Shown piece after piece: positions 60,340-64,000 of a stretch of 64,000 nt of DNA (positions are counted from its first letter, which is position 1; each line of letters opens with the position of its first letter). The position numbers and the translations under genes were made by a program. The stretch is taken from positions 1 through 64,000 of the forward strand of contig JAEZOB010000017.1 of the NCBI GenBank assembly GCA_023414355.1. The letters are read 5' to 3'. This DNA comes from Bacillota bacterium. Its GTDB lineage: Bacteria > Bacillota > Clostridia > Lachnospirales > Lachnospiraceae. A model generated the notes under the pieces. It was not told where the DNA came from and ran no database searches. It saw only the letters and a program-made list of their open reading frames with translations.

Positions 60340-62421
60340 ATGAAAGCTACCGAAACAACAATCTTAAATTTTATTGGGGGATTTGATAAAGCTTTTATTA
60401 TTCCACCATTCCAACGTAATTATGAATGGGGAAAAGAACAATGCCTTGAGCTTTTTTGCGATATTGAAAAGACATGCCAGTTGGGAAGACCTCACTATTT
60501 AGGTAATGTCATATATTACTATGGTGAAAATAGCGGCGCGTCATACACAGAATTAGTTCTAATTGATGGTCAACAAAGAGTAACCTCAATTTTACTTTTA
60601 TTGTGTGCTTTACGAGACTTAATAGATGATGAAAATGTAAAAAAGAGTATAAATAAGCGGTACTTACTTAATGATACTAGCGATGATCGCTTTAGAATTA
60701 GGCTTAAACAAACTGCTTATGATTCGAATGGATTTAATCAAATCATTTACGGTGAAGAACCTGATAATAAGAATGGCAATGTTGCTTTAAATTATAATTA
60801 TTTCACAGAATTAATAAAAGGAAGTAACATTGATCCTAAATTAATCTACGAATCTATAGTTAAAGTTGAAGTTGTAGAAGTGAACTTGCAAATATCTAAT
60901 GAACTAGATGCTGTACAAACAGTGTTTGAAAAAATTAATTCAACGGGTAAGCCTCTTTCGGCATCGGATTTAATTCGAAATCTATTATTAACAGCAACTT
61001 CGACTAAAGATCAAGAAAGATTATATAATGCTTATTGGATTGAAATTGAAAAATTACTTAAAAATGAAAATATTTCACGATTTTCACGAGACTATTTAAT
61101 TATAAAGCAATTTGAAGATGTTCCAGAGAAAAATATCTATAAAAAATTTAAGGAGTTTTTTCATGAAGGATCTGCAACAAATGAAGATATTCTTAAAGAA
61201 ATGAGAAAACTCTCAAAAAGATACGCATGGCTTAAATTTGAAAATTGTCCTGACGAATATATAAATCGTAGAATAAAGATGTTAAATATTCTTAAGTCGG
61301 AAGATCTTTATCCACTTTATTTATTGCTTATAGATTCAATGTATGATGATGCTAGGGTTGAGTTAAAGAAAATCTTTAATTTGTTAACAGATTATATGTT
61401 AAGGTTTCGTATTGTTGCACCATCAGGTGGCGGTGGGGATTTACGCTCCATTGTACAAGAATTAATTGAAAACATCAGCTCGGGGACGGTAGAATATTCA
61501 TATGAAGCGATATTGTATGAGCTGTCAAACAGTCCATCTCCAAATAATAGATTTCCGCTTGATAATGAGTTTAAAAAGCAACTAATGGATAGTGTCAATC
61601 CAGCGTATGCCAAAGTCCTTTTAATGAAAATTGATGAACATGAAACTAAAAATATACCTGTCGAGATTAATAAAATTACCATAGAGCATCTTATGCCACA
61701 AACATTTACTTCATGGTGGAAGGGAAACTTTGGTGGCGAAGATAAAGCTAGAGAAATTCAAGAGAAATATCTTAACTGCATAGGAAATTTATCAATTGTA
61801 TCTCAGAGCTATAACTCTTCGTTTAAAAATTATCCTTGGGATAAGAAAAAAGAATCATTAAGAGATGTTCAATTTGTTATTACATCTGAAATCGCTCAAA
61901 AATATTTTAATTGGAAAGAAGAAAATATTCAGCATCGCAATATTAATATTTCAGAAAGAGCAGTATCAGCATTAATTTCACCATTAAAACGGGAAAGAGC
62001 TTATCGTTCAAGAGACAAGAGTGATTCATATACACCAGGTGTTTACCCACTTTCTGATCAATCTATTCCGATGAATGGATCAACTATAACAGCTGTTATT
62101 TATAATAATATTACTTATGAATGTAATAGGTGGAAAGATTTACTTGCCGTTCTTGTAGGTATACTAATAGATAAGCAGGTAGAACATTTAAAGGAAATAG
62201 TGAATAAGAATTTAATACATAAAGCAACCAGCAAGAAGAATTACCCGGATAAAGATCCTGTAATATCATTTAATCCAGAACATCTTATAGAAGCTGTACG
62301 AGTAAAGAATAGCAATTTTTATTGTGAGGGGTGTATAAGTAATATTCGAGCTCGTGTTTATGCTAAGCAAATTCTAGATTGCTTTGATGATATAGGTGAC
62401 GTTAGCATTGAGATTAAATAA
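60340..62421 (+). CDS. GmrSD-like DUF262/DUF1524 restriction protein
   Basis: A 693-residue protein. The N-terminal DUF262 (GmrS-like NTPase/ParB-like) has IIPPFQRNYEWGKEQ near residue 20 and ELVLIDGQQRVTS near 74. The DUF1524 HNH nuclease has ITIEHLMPQTF near 446 and LNCIGNLSIVS near 482. Such fused GmrSD proteins cut modified DNA (type IV). About 150 C-terminal residues are an extra unassigned domain. I prefer the ATG at 60340, as family members begin MKA-x-E; a TTG at 60301 is possible. It is followed immediately by a broken DUF429 gene. Confidence 0.85.
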   Translation: MKATETTILNFIGGFDKAFIIPPFQRNYEWGKEQCLELFCDIEKTCQLGRPHYLGNVIYYYGENSGASYTELVLIDGQQRVTSILLLLCALRDLIDDENVKKSINKRYLLNDTSDDRFRIRLKQTAYDSNGFNQIIYGEEPDNKNGNVALNYNYFTELIKGSNIDPKLIYESIVKVEVVEVNLQISNELDAVQTVFEKINSTGKPLSASDLIRNLLLTATSTKDQERLYNAYWIEIEKLLKNENISRFSRDYLIIKQFEDVPEKNIYKKFKEFFHEGSATNEDILKEMRKLSKRYAWLKFENCPDEYINRRIKMLNILKSEDLYPLYLLLIDSMYDDARVELKKIFNLLTDYMLRFRIVAPSGGGGDLRSIVQELIENISSGTVEYSYEAILYELSNSPSPNNRFPLDNEFKKQLMDSVNPAYAKVLLMKIDEHETKNIPVEINKITIEHLMPQTFTSWWKGNFGGEDKAREIQEKYLNCIGNLSIVSQSYNSSFKNYPWDKKKESLRDVQFVITSEIAQKYFNWKEENIQHRNINISERAVSALISPLKRERAYRSRDKSDSYTPGVYPLSDQSIPMNGSTITAVIYNNITYECNRWKDLLAVLVGILIDKQVEHLKEIVNKNLIHKATSKKNYPDKDPVISFNPEHLIEAVRVKNSNFYCEGCISNIRARVYAKQILDCFDDIGDVSIEIK

Positions 62422-62973
62422 AAAATAGTTGGGGCGGACCGTATAGCCAGAACTGCGTATACTGCGCTAAAAACTATCGATAAATTAAGTAAATCTATAA
62501 AAAGTAAGATTGAGATGGCATGGAATCCGTATAATATATATACGGTTGCTGTCATCGAAGTATATCCGGCAGCAACCCTTCAATGTTATGGAATCCGAAA
62601 TATTGGGTATACAGAAAAAGGACAGAGAGCCGAGAGAGAAGAGATTTTAAAAGGGCTTGGGCTTGTAATGGAAATCCAGTGCGATTCGCAAGTTATGATA
62701 CAAAGTGCAGATGTCCTTGATAGTTCGGTATGCCTACTTGCAGCTAAGGATTTTCTGAATGGTGACGTTTATTTTCCAGATGATATTAAGAGATCTAAAA
62801 AAGAGGGTTGTGAATATTCTTGTCGTTGGGAGCCACGATTCCGGAAAAATGGGAGCCATCGTTCCGGCGATACAGAGCCACTTTGTTTTGGCTTAACTAA
62901 TACCTCTTACGAAGCATTGGATTTGTCAAGGCCTTGCCGCTATTGCGGTGCGAAGCAGCCTTTACAAATCTGA
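62422..62973 (+). pseudogene. 5'-truncated DUF429 gene
   Basis: Beginning directly after the DUF262 stop, the frame reads KIVGADRIARTAYTALKTID. It then runs through VIEVYPAATLQCYGIRNIGY to a stop at 62973. This is the middle and C-terminal part of a DUF429 protein (predicted RNase H-like fold); the first 80-100 residues are missing. No start or ribosome binding site precedes it, although an ATG at 62515 exists inside. The break at about 62422 marks an insertion or deletion boundary. The 5' part is not found elsewhere in the window. Confidence 0.7.
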
Positions 62974-63067
62974 TGCTGAGTAATTTGCTAACTTAAGCCA
63001 AGACAAAGGACTCATAGGGTGGCTCCCACCGACCGGACAGGTGGCGCAAAGTGCTCCGGAATACTCA
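62972..63067 (+). other. GC-richer structured segment, possible RNA
   Basis: CTGAGTAATT near 62973 can pair with AATACTCAG (63059-63067). Inside are GGTGG-CTC-CCACC and CCGGA...TCCGG hairpins, the latter with an inner GCGC/GTGC. The segment is clearly more G+C-rich than its surroundings and lies between the broken DUF429 and the AAA ATPase gene. It could be a structured RNA or a remnant. Bases 63068-63148 hold nothing else clear. Confidence 0.35.
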
Positions 63068-63148
63068 GTTGGATCTGGGTTAAGAAATAAGTGTTGTATA
63101 AGAGCGGATGCTATTAGTGTGATAGATAAATAAAATATGGAGTTCAAT

Positions 63149-64000
63149 ATGAGTGAATTGATTCTTGAGTATGTAAAAATTAGACATCATAATAAAGAGA
63201 TTATAAATGTGCATTTTTGTAATACATGTAATTCTTCATCAGACAGAGAAAAAATATTTACAACGTTAATTTTGGGTGTTAATGGTTCGGGAAAAAGTTA
63301 TTTGTTAACGATTATAGCAAATGTCTTTATATTTATAGAAAAAGCGCAAAATTATAAAAGAAAACCCAAGTTTCGGTATGATCAATTTTCTATAGCGTAT
63401 CAAATTAATAGGCATATATATAAAGTTGAACGCTTTTCAGGCAATAAGATCGAATGCTATAAAGATAATGAAATTATTAACCTAGAGGATCTTGTACTTC
63501 CTCAAAAAATTCTGGCGGTTTCCTTTCTTGTAAATGATAAATTTTTGTTTTCAAATCCAGAATATGAAAAATCTATTAGTGTTTATACATATTTAGGAGT
63601 GCGAAAAACTACAAATGCAACGTATACTAGTTCAATTGTACAAAATGTTATGCGTAATTTCTTGGAAATAACATTATTAAAAGAATTTACTGAACTCATA
63701 AAGATTCTATCATTATTAAAATTTGACAAGATAATTCAGTTAAAATTTAAACGTATGGGCATGTCCAAATCTTCAAAAAGAGATATTGATAGTATACTCA
63801 ATAATTCAATTTGGGATGAAAATGTTTTAATTGATTATGGAAATATTTTAGATAGTAATTTGTTGTTTATGAGAGAAAAAAAAGAAAGTATATTAGCACT
63901 ACTTAACGATGGAAGATTAGTTTTATCAAATATATACTTTTATAAAATGGGGGAATTGATTCCTTTTGAAGATTGTAGTTCGGGAGAAAAACATTTGATT
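63149..64000 (+). CDS. AAA family ATPase, partial at right edge
   Basis: The frame is open from the ATG at 63149 (GGAG six bases upstream; an ATG at 63137 is in frame) to the window end: 284 codons. Walker A LGVNGSGKSYLL is near residue 48, and the frame ends in CSSGEKHLI, an ABC-type signature. This matches AAA/ABC ATPases of defence systems (OLD/RecF-like), which usually have a nuclease or other effector just downstream. That partner lies outside the window. The gene continues past 64000. Confidence 0.75.
   Translation, partial: MSELILEYVKIRHHNKEIINVHFCNTCNSSSDREKIFTTLILGVNGSGKSYLLTIIANVFIFIEKAQNYKRKPKFRYDQFSIAYQINRHIYKVERFSGNKIECYKDNEIINLEDLVLPQKILAVSFLVNDKFLFSNPEYEKSISVYTYLGVRKTTNATYTSSIVQNVMRNFLEITLLKEFTELIKILSLLKFDKIIQLKFKRMGMSKSSKRDIDSILNNSIWDENVLIDYGNILDSNLLFMREKKESILALLNDGRLVLSNIYFYKMGELIPFEDCSSGEKHLI

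Overview
The window looks like chromosomal DNA of an anaerobic, low-GC Gram-positive bacterium, most likely a Lachnospiraceae-type clostridium. This rests on strong AGGAGG-type ribosome binding sites, frequent TTG and GTG starts, tRNAs without an encoded CCA, and family content: class I-type hybrid-cluster protein, EFR1-type flavodoxin-ferredoxin, DUF5688, DUF3841, and a diguanylate cyclase plus HD-GYP proteins. The genus cannot be named from the sequence alone.

Layout. (1) 1-1905: a leftward type II restriction-modification pair (TdeIII-like endonuclease, DPPY methyltransferase). (2) 2090-5386: a nitrosative/oxidative stress group: hemerythrin, hybrid-cluster protein, and a divergent Crp/Fnr regulator with a dyad operator and three stem-loop repeats in its leader. 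(3) 5566-15379: a cytosolic LacI-sensor diguanylate cyclase, a leftward HEAT-like/MoxR/VWA-metallopeptidase operon, and two paralogous secreted repeat proteins. (4) 15393-30971: regulators with their targets (MarR-flavodoxin with exact palindromic operators; TetR-EFR1-SMR pair), a secreted alpha/beta hydrolase, an MGMT-like protein, an HD-GYP gene broken by an in-frame TAG, RecQ, a FAD-Rieske oxidoreductase and three tRNAs including the Leu gene at 31135. (5) From about 31220 to the window end: a long accessory region that looks more A+T-rich.

The accessory region is modular. 31226-35000 carries a membrane protein, an amber-interrupted small ORF and a HipA-like kinase followed by a HipA-N/HIRAN fusion, bounded by two near-identical terminator segments. 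35159-41543 is a three-gene operon of a GHKL ATPase with a Shedu-like C-terminus, a type III Mod methyltransferase and a Res helicase-nuclease. 41895-44293 holds a Mor-like regulator, a membrane protein and a secreted BIG2 protein. 44435-55693 resembles an integrative satellite or phage-plasmid: small HTH, DUF932, RadC, YqaJ exonuclease, RecT, DUF5688, D5-type primase-helicase, excisionase and tyrosine integrase, but no capsid, tail or conjugation genes. 55903-62421 is a second defence cluster: a PD-(D/E)XK-like protein, Hachiman (HamA-HamB) and a GmrSD-like DUF262/DUF1524 protein. This abuts a 5'-truncated DUF429 gene, marking a likely insertion junction. An AAA ATPase runs off the right edge.

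The most interesting parts are the GHKL-Shedu/type III R-M operon, the kinase/HIRAN pair, the nuclease-Hachiman-GmrSD cluster, and the uncharacterised satellite-element proteins. All assignments come from reading motifs by eye; no database search was run.
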